Part shown: positions 6,098-12,337 of the stretch, piece by piece
Layout of the letters: every line of letters begins with the position of its first letter
How positions within the stretch are numbered: position 1 is the stretch's first letter
DNA from: Oscillospiraceae bacterium
GTDB lineage: Bacteria; Bacillota; Clostridia; Oscillospirales; Ruminococcaceae
DNA: 12,337 bases
NCBI GenBank assembly: GCA_020024155.1
Contig: JAHHUE010000049.1
Span: 1-12,337, forward strand
Reading direction: 5' to 3'
Position numbers and translations under genes: made by a program
Notes under the pieces: model-generated
Seen by the model: the letters and a program-made list of their open reading frames with translations, nothing else
Told to the model about the DNA's origin: nothing
Databases searched by the model: none

Positions 6098-6998
6098 ATC
6101 ATCAAACGGAGTAGACATAATAAATGGACTTATAACTAGAAAAGCAGAGCCTCCTTATAAAGCAATAGTTCAGATTTCTCATGGAATGCAAGAACATTTA
6201 GATAGATATGAGGAGTTTATAGAATTCTTGGCTCAAAATGGATATATTGTAGTTATACATGACCATCTAGGCCATAAAAATAGTATTTCCAGCAAGGAAA
6301 ACTTAGGTTTTATGGCTGAAAAAGACGGATATAAATTTGTTTTGAGCGACTTGGCAACTGTTTCTGGCAGAGTTAGAAAAAGTTTTCCTCAGTTAAAACT
6401 TTTTTTACTTGGGCATAGTATGGGGTCTTTTTATGCAAGAGTTTTTGTTGCCAAATATCCACATCTTTTAGACGGTATTATAATTTCCGGAACTGGTGGA
6501 AAAAATAAATTATTGCCAATAGGTAAAAAAGCAGTGTGTATTGCTATTAAATTTAAAGGGGCAAAATATCGCTCAAAATTTATAACAAAGCTTATATTTG
6601 GCAACTATTTAAGCAAGATAGAAAATCCACAAACAAGCAGTGATTGGCTTTCAAGAGATAAGGAAGTTATAAAAAAATATCGCAGTGATGAGTACTGTAA
6701 ATTTATATTTACACTTAGTGGATATAGAGATTTACTTACAATTAACAGTATAGCTAACACAAAAGAATGTTTTGATAATAGTAAAAAAGATATTCCTTAT
6801 CTTATGTTTTCTGGTGATATGGACCCTGTTGGCGAATGGGGCAAAGGTGTAAAAGAAGTTTACAAAAACTATAAAAATGCAGGAGTGAAAGATATTCAGC
6901 TCAAATTATACGCTGGTGGAAGACACGAAATGCTAAACGAAATAAATAAACAAGAAGTTTATGATGATATAATCAGTTGGTTGGAAAGTAAAAAGTAA
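6057..6998 (+). CDS. Alpha/beta hydrolase (serine aminopeptidase S33 / monoacylglycerol lipase-lysophospholipase type)
   Basis: This is a cytosolic serine hydrolase of 313 residues, probably acting on a lysophospholipid, monoacylglycerol or similar ester. The oxyanion region is S41-H42-G-M-Q-E-H47. The nucleophile elbow is G119-H-S121-M-G-S. The likely acid is D256 in M-D-P-V-G, and the catalytic histidine is H290 in G-G-R-H-E-M, giving a full triad. There is no signal peptide or membrane segment. The start lies inside the preceding HAD gene: GGAAGG at 6043-6048 stands 8 bases before the ATG, and the next methionine (residue 44) would remove part of the fold, so the overlap is real. The pairing of a phosphatase with a hydrolase hints at a shared turnover or repair job, but the substrates are not known. 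Confidence 0.88.
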   Translation: MSHLQLKKEKFSFKSSNGVDIINGLITRKAEPPYKAIVQISHGMQEHLDRYEEFIEFLAQNGYIVVIHDHLGHKNSISSKENLGFMAEKDGYKFVLSDLATVSGRVRKSFPQLKLFLLGHSMGSFYARVFVAKYPHLLDGIIISGTGGKNKLLPIGKKAVCIAIKFKGAKYRSKFITKLIFGNYLSKIENPQTSSDWLSRDKEVIKKYRSDEYCKFIFTLSGYRDLLTINSIANTKECFDNSKKDIPYLMFSGDMDPVGEWGKGVKEVYKNYKNAGVKDIQLKLYAGGRHEMLNEINKQEVYDDIISWLESKK

Positions 6999-7002
6999 TA
7001 AT

Positions 7003-7039
7003 ACTTGTCTTAGCAATTGTAGAATTAGACAGGTGTTTT
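7003..7039 (+). terminator. Weak terminator or attenuator before the ABC-F gene
   Basis: ACTTGTCT (7003-7010) pairs with AGACAGGT (7027-7034) with one T·G wobble, across a 16-base loop, followed by only a short GTTTTA tail. The stem begins five bases after the hydrolase stop and ends about 30 bases before the ABC-F start. The tail is too poor for a confident terminator. Confidence 0.35.
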
Positions 7040-7064
7040 AGAGAGAAAAAGAAGGATAAACAAA

Positions 7065-8957
7065 ATGCTTATAACTTTAGACAATGTTGGAAAAAGCTAT
7101 GGTATAGATGTAATAGTACAAGGAATTTCTGCTGTTGTTAACGAAAACGATAGAATTGGTATCATAGGCGAAAATGGTGCAGGTAAAACAACACTGCTTA
7201 ATATGCTTATGGGTATACTTGAAAATGATGAAGGAAATATAATAATAGCTGATAATGTAACTATCGGTTACCTTAAACAGACAGATGGTTTAACATCTGG
7301 CAATACACTTTATAAAGAAATGGAAACTGTTTATAGAGATGTTTTTGACGCTATAAAACAGATTGAACTTATAGAGAAAATGCTTGTTGTTACTCCTGAT
7401 GATGAAGAGCTTATTGAAAAACATCATAATTTACAAAATATAGTATATTCAAAAGACGGCTACAATACTGATTTCCATATTAAAAAAATGCTCAATGGTA
7501 TGGGATTTAAGGAAGAAGAATACAATAAAATGGTTGGGGTTCTTTCTGGTGGTGAGAGAACAAGATTAAATCTTGCAAAACTACTTTTGGAAAATCCAGA
7601 TGTGCTTATTTTGGATGAACCTACAAACCACTTGGATTTTGATACTATTACTTGGCTTGAAGATTATTTGTCTTCATATAAAGGTGCAGTTATAACTGTC
7701 AGCCATGACCGTTTCTTCCTTGATAAACTTGTTAAGCGTATATGGGAAGTTGAAGATACTCATTTATATGAATATAAAGGAAATTATTCAGCTTTCTCAG
7801 TACTAAAAGAAGAAAAACTTAAATTACAGCAAAAACAGTATGAAGCTGATATGGAAAAAGTTGCAAAGTTAGAGGATTATGTTGCCAAAAACCTTGTGCG
7901 TGCAAGTACAACAAATATGGCAAAAAGCAGACGCAAACAGCTTGAAAAAATGGAGATTACAGAAAAACCAAAATCTGTAAGAGTTCCCCTTAAATTCAAA
8001 TTTGAATTTGATGTAAAACCATACGATGAAGTTCTTACAGTGGAAAATCTTGAAGTTCATGCCGGTGGTAAAAAATTGGTAGAAAATCTTAACCTTGATG
8101 TTCGCAGAGGTGAAAGATTGATTATAGCCGGTGCAAATGGTACAGGCAAAACAACACTGCTTAATACTATAACTGGAAAAATCAGACCGGTTAATGGTAA
8201 AATAAAAATAGGTACAGGTGTGAAATCAGCTATCTTTGACCAGTATATTGTTAATAAATCAGGCTCTATAATAGATAATATATGGACTTTAAGACCAAAA
8301 TGGACACAACTTGAAGTTAGAAATTATCTTGCGAGATTTGGTTTTAGAGGAGAAGATGTATTTAAAGAAAGTTCTTCTTTATCCGGTGGCGAAAAAGCAA
8401 GAATGCGCTTTTGTGAGATAAGCTTGGATAGAGCAAATTTGCTGTTTCTTGATGAACCTACAAACCACTTGGACATATATATGAGAGAAGCTATTACAAA
8501 TGCACTCAAAAATTATGAAGGTGCTATTGTTGTGATAACTCACGATAGATTTTTGATGAAAAGCCTTGATTGTCCAATTGTAAGTCTTGAAAATAAGACA
8601 GGTGTTTTTTATAAAGATTTTGATGACTTTATGGCAAAAAGGTCAGTTTCACAGGTTCTTGTGAAAAAGTCATGCTCATCTAAATCTGAAAAATCAGAGA
8701 AAACCACAACAGTTGTTAATCAAAAAGAACTTCGCCGTCAAGCTGCTCAGGATAGAGCAAGAGTTAAAGAATGCGAAAAAGAAATTGAAAAATTGCAGGA
8801 ACAACTTGCACAATATCAATTGGATATGCAGAACACAGAAATTGTTTCTGACCATCAAAAAATGACAGAACTTTGGCAAAATATGGACAGAGATAAACAA
8901 AAAATGGATGAACTTATGGAAGAATGGGCAGTTCTTGCAGAAAAACTGGAAGGTTAA
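7065..8957 (+). CDS. ABC-F family ATPase (ribosome-associated)
   Basis: This soluble protein has two ATP-binding cassettes and no membrane domain. ABC-F proteins act on the ribosome E site to relieve stalls, and some give antibiotic protection. In the 630-residue protein, cassette 1 has Walker A G35-ENGAGKT, signature L160-S-G-G-E and Walker B with D184-E185-PTNHLD. Cassette 2 has Walker A G356-ANGTGKT, signature S440-G-G-E and D463-E464-PTNHLD. Both catalytic glutamates are intact. The linker between cassettes (about 240-300, with K-S-R-R-K-Q-L-E) is the tRNA-interacting segment. A charged C-terminal coiled coil (about 565-630) gives the Uup/YdiF-like layout, which favours a housekeeping rather than a resistance paralogue. 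AAGGA at 7052-7056 sets the start. It is followed 27 bases later by the NUDIX gene and appears to lead that short operon. Confidence 0.93.
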   Translation: MLITLDNVGKSYGIDVIVQGISAVVNENDRIGIIGENGAGKTTLLNMLMGILENDEGNIIIADNVTIGYLKQTDGLTSGNTLYKEMETVYRDVFDAIKQIELIEKMLVVTPDDEELIEKHHNLQNIVYSKDGYNTDFHIKKMLNGMGFKEEEYNKMVGVLSGGERTRLNLAKLLLENPDVLILDEPTNHLDFDTITWLEDYLSSYKGAVITVSHDRFFLDKLVKRIWEVEDTHLYEYKGNYSAFSVLKEEKLKLQQKQYEADMEKVAKLEDYVAKNLVRASTTNMAKSRRKQLEKMEITEKPKSVRVPLKFKFEFDVKPYDEVLTVENLEVHAGGKKLVENLNLDVRRGERLIIAGANGTGKTTLLNTITGKIRPVNGKIKIGTGVKSAIFDQYIVNKSGSIIDNIWTLRPKWTQLEVRNYLARFGFRGEDVFKESSSLSGGEKARMRFCEISLDRANLLFLDEPTNHLDIYMREAITNALKNYEGAIVVITHDRFLMKSLDCPIVSLENKTGVFYKDFDDFMAKRSVSQVLVKKSCSSKSEKSEKTTTVVNQKELRRQAAQDRARVKECEKEIEKLQEQLAQYQLDMQNTEIVSDHQKMTELWQNMDRDKQKMDELMEEWAVLAEKLEG

Positions 8958-8984
8958 AGAATAAACTTTATTATATGGTGTATT

Positions 8985-9404
8985 ATGAAAAGAGAAAAAT
9001 CTTGCGGTGCTATAATTTTTTATTTGGGAGAAAATAAACCAAAGATACTATTGATAAAACATAATCAAGGTGGACATTGGTCTTTTCCAAAAGGTCATGT
9101 TGAAGAAAATGAAACAGAAATACAAACTGCAATGCGTGAAATTAAAGAAGAAACAGGGATAGATGTTTCTATTGATACACGATTTAGGGAAGTTGTTACA
9201 TATTGTCCACAAAAAGATGTGGTAAAAGATGTTGTGTATTTCTTTGCAACAACAACTGATTACGAAATTCACGAACAGCAAGAAGAAGTTTGCGGAAGTA
9301 AATGGGTTGAACTAAGAGATGCATCAAACTGTGTTACATTTAAAAATGATAAAGAACTTATCAATAAAGCAATAGAATTTTATACTAACATAAAGGAGAA
9401 TTAA
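8985..9404 (+). CDS. NUDIX hydrolase, Ap4A-hydrolase-like
   Basis: This enzyme cleaves a nucleoside diphosphate linked to another group. The 139-residue protein holds a complete Nudix box: G37-x5-E43-x7-R51-E52-x2-E55-E56-x-G58-I59, with the E-E pair binding the metal. The flanking W32-S-F-P-K-G-H38 and the N-terminal S-C-G-A-I-I pattern resemble diadenosine tetraphosphate hydrolases (NUDT2-like), so Ap4A breakdown is the best guess. The start has only a weak upstream TGGTG (8976-8980), so translation may depend on the ABC-F gene 27 bases upstream. The stop is three bases from the next gene. Substrate remains an inference from motifs. Confidence 0.9.
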   Translation: MKREKSCGAIIFYLGENKPKILLIKHNQGGHWSFPKGHVEENETEIQTAMREIKEETGIDVSIDTRFREVVTYCPQKDVVKDVVYFFATTTDYEIHEQQEEVCGSKWVELRDASNCVTFKNDKELINKAIEFYTNIKEN

Positions 9405-9407
9405 AAA

Positions 9408-9728
9408 ATGATAATTACAACAACAAATAATATTGAAGGTAGAAAAATAAAAGAATACAAAGGTATTGTTTTTGGAGAAGTAATTTCTGGTGTTGATTTT
9501 GTTAAAGACTTTGCAGCAGGACTTACAAATTTTTTTGGTGGACGCTCAAATAGTTACGAACAAGAGCTTATACAAGCAAGATTTAACTCAATTGAAGAAA
9601 TGAAAAAACACGCTGAATGCGTTGGTGCCAATGCAGTTGTTGGTGTTGATGTTGACTATGAAGTTTTGGGCCAAGGTGGTAATATGCTGATGGTTACTGC
9701 ATCAGGCACAGCCGTTGTTTTGGAATAA
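9408..9728 (+). CDS. YbjQ/UPF0145 family protein
   Basis: This 106-residue protein belongs to the widespread YbjQ (UPF0145, DUF74) family of unproven function; some annotation calls it heavy-metal-binding by structural resemblance only. The family signatures are all present: G-x-V-F-G-E-V-I-S-G-V-D (about 19-30), G-G-R-S-N-S-Y-E-x-E-L (about 44-54), A-R-F-N-S-I-E-E-M near 57-65, and G-A-N-A-V-V-G-V-D-V-D-Y-E (73-85). There is no signal peptide, and no cysteine cluster for metal binding beyond a single cysteine. AAGGAG at 9393-9398 lies within the end of the NUDIX gene, and the gap between the genes is three bases, so the two are translated from one message. Confidence 0.92.
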   Translation: MIITTTNNIEGRKIKEYKGIVFGEVISGVDFVKDFAAGLTNFFGGRSNSYEQELIQARFNSIEEMKKHAECVGANAVVGVDVDYEVLGQGGNMLMVTASGTAVVLE

Positions 9729-9749
9729 TAACAAATAAATAAGCAATAA

Positions 9750-9771
9750 TATAATGTATGTAAGGTATACA
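9750..9771. promoter_or_regulatory. Possible promoter and dyad before the Crp/Fnr gene
   Basis: A perfect TATAAT at 9750-9755 has no recognisable -35. Directly after it, TGTAT (9755-9759) and ATACA (9767-9771) form a 5 bp dyad with a seven-base spacer that covers the expected start of transcription and the ribosome binding site AAGG (9762-9765). Autoregulation by the Crp/Fnr protein would fit, but the dyad differs from the one before trxA and may be chance. Confidence 0.3.
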
Positions 9772-9773
9772 AA

Positions 9774-10448
9774 ATGGATAAACAGCAAAAAATAGAAAAA
9801 TTAAAACCTTTTTTTGACTTTTGGGATAAGTTGGACGAAAAAGATATAAATTATATATGCGATAATTGCTATGAAACAGAATATGAGCCAGGGGAAACAC
9901 TGCATAATGGAGATTGTAATTGCCTTGGGATTTTGTTTTTAGAAAGTGGTATTTTGCGTGTTTATATAATGTCAGAAGAGGGTAAAGAGGTTACATTATA
10001 TAGAGAAGAGTCAGGGGATATTTGTGTACTCTCTGCATCTTGTGTTCTTTCAGAGATAACATTTGATGTTCACATAGAAAGCGTTACACATACAAAAGCA
10101 TTGCTTATCCCTGCAAATGCTTTTGCAAATCTTATAGAAAGTAATATATACTTTGAGAATTTCCAAAATAAAATAAAAGCCCAAAGACTTTCTGATATAA
10201 TGTGGACTATGCAGCAAATTTTGTTTTTTAGCTTTGACAAAAGACTGGCTATTTTCTTATACGATGAGCTTGTTAAAAATGGACCAATTATAACATACTC
10301 TCATCTTGAAATTGCAAAGTATTTAGGCAGTGCCAGAGAAGTTGTATCCCGTATGCTCAAGTATTTTGAAAAAGAGGGTATACTTTCAGTATCAAGAAAA
10401 GAAATAGAAATTCTTGATAAGAAAAAATTATTTGAACGCACAAAATAA
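9774..10448 (+). CDS. Crp/Fnr family transcriptional regulator, cysteine-rich
   Basis: This is a dimeric DNA-binding regulator of 224 residues. An N-terminal cyclic-nucleotide-binding-type beta barrel (about 15-115), a dimerisation helix (about 125-150) and a winged helix-turn-helix (about 174-204) are visible. The recognition helix S186-A-R-E189-V-V-S192-R193 carries the E-xx-S-R pattern of Fnr-type proteins, suggesting an Fnr/Crp-like dyad target. The effector domain holds six cysteines: C29-xx-C32, C48-x-C50, and C84 and C90 in the C-V-L-S-A-S-C segment. This is not the E. coli Fnr cluster arrangement, and the residues that bind cAMP in Crp are not apparent, so a redox, metal or haem signal is more likely; this is inference. 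It follows ybjQ by 45 bases and precedes thioredoxin by 83, with dyads on both sides. Confidence 0.9.
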   Translation: MDKQQKIEKLKPFFDFWDKLDEKDINYICDNCYETEYEPGETLHNGDCNCLGILFLESGILRVYIMSEEGKEVTLYREESGDICVLSASCVLSEITFDVHIESVTHTKALLIPANAFANLIESNIYFENFQNKIKAQRLSDIMWTMQQILFFSFDKRLAIFLYDELVKNGPIITYSHLEIAKYLGSAREVVSRMLKYFEKEGILSVSRKEIEILDKKKLFERTK

Positions 10449-10495
10449 TGTGATTAGATTACATACAAATATTGGATTTTCTGATATATTATAAT
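10449..10495 (+). promoter_or_regulatory. Probable trxA promoter with Crp/Fnr-like dyad
   Basis: A perfect TATAAT lies at 10490-10495, 36 bases before the trxA ATG, with no good -35 at the right distance. TTGGAT at 10472-10477 is only 12 bases away. Upstream, the imperfect dyad at 10449-10463 (TGTGAT-TAG-ATTACA) begins at the base after the regulator's stop codon. With a start near 10502, its centre is near -46, close to the class II activator position. A promoter with no -35 plus an upstream dyad is what an activator-dependent promoter looks like. Binding is not shown. Confidence 0.45.
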
Positions 10496-10531
10496 CATAA
10501 AATAAATCAGAACAAAAAAGGAGAATGTATT

Positions 10532-10843
10532 ATGAGTATGAAAATTACATCAGCAAATTTTGAGAGTGTAGTATTAAATAGTGATAAACCTGTTTTGGTA
10601 GACTTTTGGGCAACATGGTGTGGACCATGTAAAATGATTGCTCCTGTTATTGAAGAACTTTCAACTGAATTGGAAGGTAAAGTTGTAGTTGGTAAAATTG
10701 ATGTTGATGAAGAACAAGACATCGCAGTTAAATATGGTGTTATGAGTATTCCAACACTTCTTGTGTTTGAAAACGGCAAAGAAGTAAAACGCCTTGTTGG
10801 TTTTAGACAGAAAGAACAAATTATTGCAGAACTTGGTTTATAA
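10532..10843 (+). CDS. trxA: Thioredoxin
   Basis: This small cytosolic dithiol protein reduces disulfides in ribonucleotide reductase, peroxidases and other targets, and is recycled by thioredoxin reductase (not in this window). The 103-residue chain is a complete thioredoxin fold. The active site is W29-C30-G-P-C33, the buried acid is D24 in V-D-F-W-A, the cis-proline is P74 in S-I-P-T, and G90 follows in the V-G-F turn. I chose the ATG at 10532 because AAGGAG (10518-10523) lies 8 bases upstream and the family N-terminus begins there. An in-frame ATG at 10472 would add 20 unrelated residues across the promoter. It follows the Crp/Fnr gene and ends at a strong terminator. Confidence 0.97.
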   Translation: MSMKITSANFESVVLNSDKPVLVDFWATWCGPCKMIAPVIEELSTELEGKVVVGKIDVDEEQDIAVKYGVMSIPTLLVFENGKEVKRLVGFRQKEQIIAELGL

Positions 10844-10853
10844 TAGCATAAAA

Positions 10854-10886
10854 AACGCCGACAGTATATCTGTCGGCGTTAATTTT
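10854..10886 (+). terminator. Strong intrinsic terminator after trxA
   Basis: Perfect 11 bp GC-rich stem AACGCCGACAG (10854-10864) with CTGTCGGCGTT (10870-10880) and a TATAT loop, followed by TTAATTTT. The A-run before the stem would allow some activity on the other strand too. It is the most GC-rich hairpin in the window. Confidence 0.92.
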
Positions 10887-10932
10887 GATATTAAAAAAAT
10901 TTTATAAAAAATGATAATTTGCAAAAAATATA

Positions 10933-10962
10933 TTGATATATAGTATAAATAAATGATATTAT
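10933..10962 (+). promoter_or_regulatory. Probable brnQ promoter
   Basis: TTGATA (10933-10938), an 18-base spacer and TATTAT (10957-10962), with an extended -10 TGA before it. The predicted start near 10969 gives a leader of about 33 bases, too short for a T-box or riboswitch. The stretch 10887-10932 is otherwise AT-rich with no recognisable element. Confidence 0.45.
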
Positions 10963-11001
10963 ATAAAAACATTTATTTATATAAGAGGGAGTATAGTTGT
11001 A

Positions 11002-12279
11002 GTGAATAAAAATTTAAAAAAAGATATTTTTGTAATGGGATTTGCATTATTTGCAATGTTTTTTGGAGCAGGAAATTTAATTTTTCCACCTTTTTTAGGA
11101 TGGTTTAGTGGTAAAAGTTGGGTTTTAGGTTTTCTTTGCTTTATACTTGTTGATGTTGGGTTATCCCTTATAACTTTAATTGTTGTTGCAATGATAGGAA
11201 AAGGGGCAATAGGTATATCCGAAAAACTTGGCAAGAAAGTATCAATGCTTATAATGATACTTAATGTTATATGTATAGGCCCACTTATTGCAATTCCAAG
11301 AACAAGTGCAACAACTTATGAGTTTATGATTCGCCCAATTATTCCAAGTGTAAGCTTATGGGAGTTTTCTGCAATCTATTTTTTGATTGTAATATTTTTA
11401 TGTATCAAACAATCCAAAGTAATTGATATAGTTGGTGCAATTTTAGCTCCTGTAATGTTTATAGCCTTGATGTATCTTATACTAAAAGGTGTAACTTCTC
11501 CTTTAGGAGAAATAACTTTACAGGCTTATAACTCATCCGTAGTTAAAGAAGGGATTTTAGCAGGATATCAAACAATGGATATGATGGCTGCTATTGTTTT
11601 TTCTTCTGGGGTTATTATAGCTATAAAAAGTAAGGGATATACAGATAAAAAACATCAATTTAAAATAATTTCATTATCAGGCATTGTTGCAGCAGTTGCA
11701 TTGTTTATAGTGTACGGTGGTCTTACATATATAGGGGCAACAGCTTCTTCAATATATCCAGAGGTTGCACAATCTGAATTATTGATAAAAATAACAGACC
11801 AACTTATAGGCAGAAATGGAGTTATAGTATTGGGAATTATTGTTGGAATTGCCTGTATGACTACATCAATAGGCCTAGTTTCATCTTCGTCAAGTTTTTT
11901 TGTTGAAATAAGCAATGAGAAATTCAAATATACACACTTGGTTATTTTGTTTTCATTTATTAGTTATTTAATATCAACTATGGGGATTGATACAATTATA
12001 CAAGTTGCTGCACCAATATTAGACTTAATTTATCCAGTTTTATTGATATTGGTATTTTTGGGATTATTTGAAAAGAAAATAACTAATAAAAATGTGTATG
12101 TTTTTTCATCATTAGCGGCATTTGTTGTGTGCGTTATTGCTTTGGTTGAAAAAAACTTTGGCAGTATTGTTGTAAATAAATTGCCATTTTATAAATATGG
12201 ATTTGCGTGGGTTGTCCCTGCAATAATTTTTGGTATTTTAGGTAATTTTGTAAATAAAAAAAATAAGAAAAATATATAA
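11002..12279 (+). CDS. brnQ: Branched-chain amino acid carrier (BrnQ, LIVCS family)
   Basis: This is an integral membrane cation symporter that takes up leucine, isoleucine and valine. The 425-residue protein is strongly hydrophobic, with about 12 predicted membrane segments. They include approximately 10-33, 40-64, 80-98, 120-136, 141-162, 190-208, 222-244, 273-296, 312-329, 334-355, 367-383 and 400-416. The N-terminal F-G-A-G-N-L-I-F-P-P motif (21-30) is diagnostic of LIVCS carriers, and the T-M-D-M-M-A-A-I-V-F segment (191-200) and the T-T-S-I-G-L-V run (287-293) are also family-like. The short positively charged tails fit cytoplasmic ends. The start is GTG, chosen from GAGGGAG (10985-10991) 10 bases upstream; no ATG or TTG fits the frame better. 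It lies between two terminators, so it is a single-gene unit. Confidence 0.95.
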   Translation: MNKNLKKDIFVMGFALFAMFFGAGNLIFPPFLGWFSGKSWVLGFLCFILVDVGLSLITLIVVAMIGKGAIGISEKLGKKVSMLIMILNVICIGPLIAIPRTSATTYEFMIRPIIPSVSLWEFSAIYFLIVIFLCIKQSKVIDIVGAILAPVMFIALMYLILKGVTSPLGEITLQAYNSSVVKEGILAGYQTMDMMAAIVFSSGVIIAIKSKGYTDKKHQFKIISLSGIVAAVALFIVYGGLTYIGATASSIYPEVAQSELLIKITDQLIGRNGVIVLGIIVGIACMTTSIGLVSSSSSFFVEISNEKFKYTHLVILFSFISYLISTMGIDTIIQVAAPILDLIYPVLLILVFLGLFEKKITNKNVYVFSSLAAFVVCVIALVEKNFGSIVVNKLPFYKYGFAWVVPAIIFGILGNFVNKKNKKNI

Positions 12280-12283
12280 AAAC

Positions 12284-12319
12284 AAAAGTAGTTGGGATTT
12301 TATGACTAACTACTTTTTA
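12284..12319 (+). terminator. Intrinsic terminator of brnQ
   Basis: AAAAGTAGTT (12284-12293) pairs perfectly with AACTACTTTT (12308-12317). A G·T and a G-C pair extend the stem inward to leave a 10-base loop. A T-run at 12314-12318 then TATTTTAT follows. It begins four bases after the stop. Confidence 0.85.
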
Positions 12320-12337
12320 TTTTATAGGGTTAGATTT

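Noticed and set aside
7065..8957. ABC-F protein as an antibiotic resistance determinant
   Set aside because: Linker and coiled-coil layout resemble housekeeping Uup/YdiF-type members, and base composition matches the neighbours with no mobile element nearby.
10472..10531. Upstream in-frame ATG for thioredoxin adding 20 residues
   Set aside because: It overlaps the probable promoter and AAGGAG site, and the extra residues have no counterpart in thioredoxins.
10881..10900. CodY-box-like AATTTT run upstream of brnQ
   Set aside because: Only about 9 of 15 positions fit the consensus in AT-rich DNA, and it overlaps the tail of the trxA terminator.
10963..11001. T-box or amino-acid riboswitch before brnQ
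   Set aside because: The predicted leader is about 30 bases with no structured or conserved T-box sequence.
1..12337. CRISPR arrays, tRNA or rRNA genes, insertion sequences, prophage or toxin-antitoxin pairs
   Set aside because: None were found on reading through both strands; there are no spaced direct repeats, transposase motifs or tRNA-like cloverleaf sequences.

Overview
The window is AT-rich (roughly 30% G+C by eye), with ATA, AAT and TTA codons in most genes, purine-rich AAGGAG/GGGAGG ribosome binding sites and short intrinsic terminators. Every credible gene is on the + strand. The scr(SRP RNA)-dnaX-ybaB-recR order is the classic Bacillota arrangement. Together with PduL, a type III Fe-alcohol dehydrogenase, a BrnQ carrier and an anaerobe-style Crp/Fnr protein, it points to a low-G+C fermentative Clostridia. 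I cannot name a species.

Layout. Positions 1-293 are a non-coding AT-rich leader before pduL (294-860), a phosphotransacylase with codon use typical of high expression, closed by a terminator. Next come an iron-containing alcohol dehydrogenase (944-2137) and a tiny free-standing peptidoglycan-binding-domain protein (2195-2458), followed by a second terminator. A strong promoter (2525-2553) drives an SRP RNA (about 2560-2743) that runs almost directly into dnaX (2768-4276), ybaB/ebfC (4296-4643) and recR (4646-5248), ending in a terminator at 5270-5300. A YjjG-type HAD nucleotidase (5360-6097) overlaps an alpha/beta hydrolase by 41 bases (6057-6998). Then follow an ABC-F ATPase (7065-8957), a NUDIX hydrolase (8985-9404), a YbjQ/UPF0145 protein (9408-9728), a cysteine-rich Crp/Fnr regulator (9774-10448) and thioredoxin (10532-10843), closed by the best terminator in the window. 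Last is a GTG-started BrnQ branched-chain amino acid carrier (11002-12279) with its own promoter and terminator.

How the genes work together. PduL and the alcohol dehydrogenase are both fermentative enzymes (acyl-CoA to acyl-phosphate; aldehyde to alcohol), but no microcompartment genes are present. SRP RNA, DnaX, YbaB and RecR form the conserved secretion/replication/repair block. The ABC-F, NUDIX and YbjQ genes form a tightly packed housekeeping run. The Crp/Fnr gene sits just before trxA, and an imperfect dyad lies upstream of the trxA -10 element, so a redox-linked regulatory pair is plausible.

This is mostly ordinary core genome. I do not see a new defence, mobile or biosynthetic system. 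The items most worth a second look are the unusual SRP RNA, with a reduced Alu-like base and a 3' end that can pair in two ways just before dnaX, and the six-cysteine Crp/Fnr protein next to thioredoxin.
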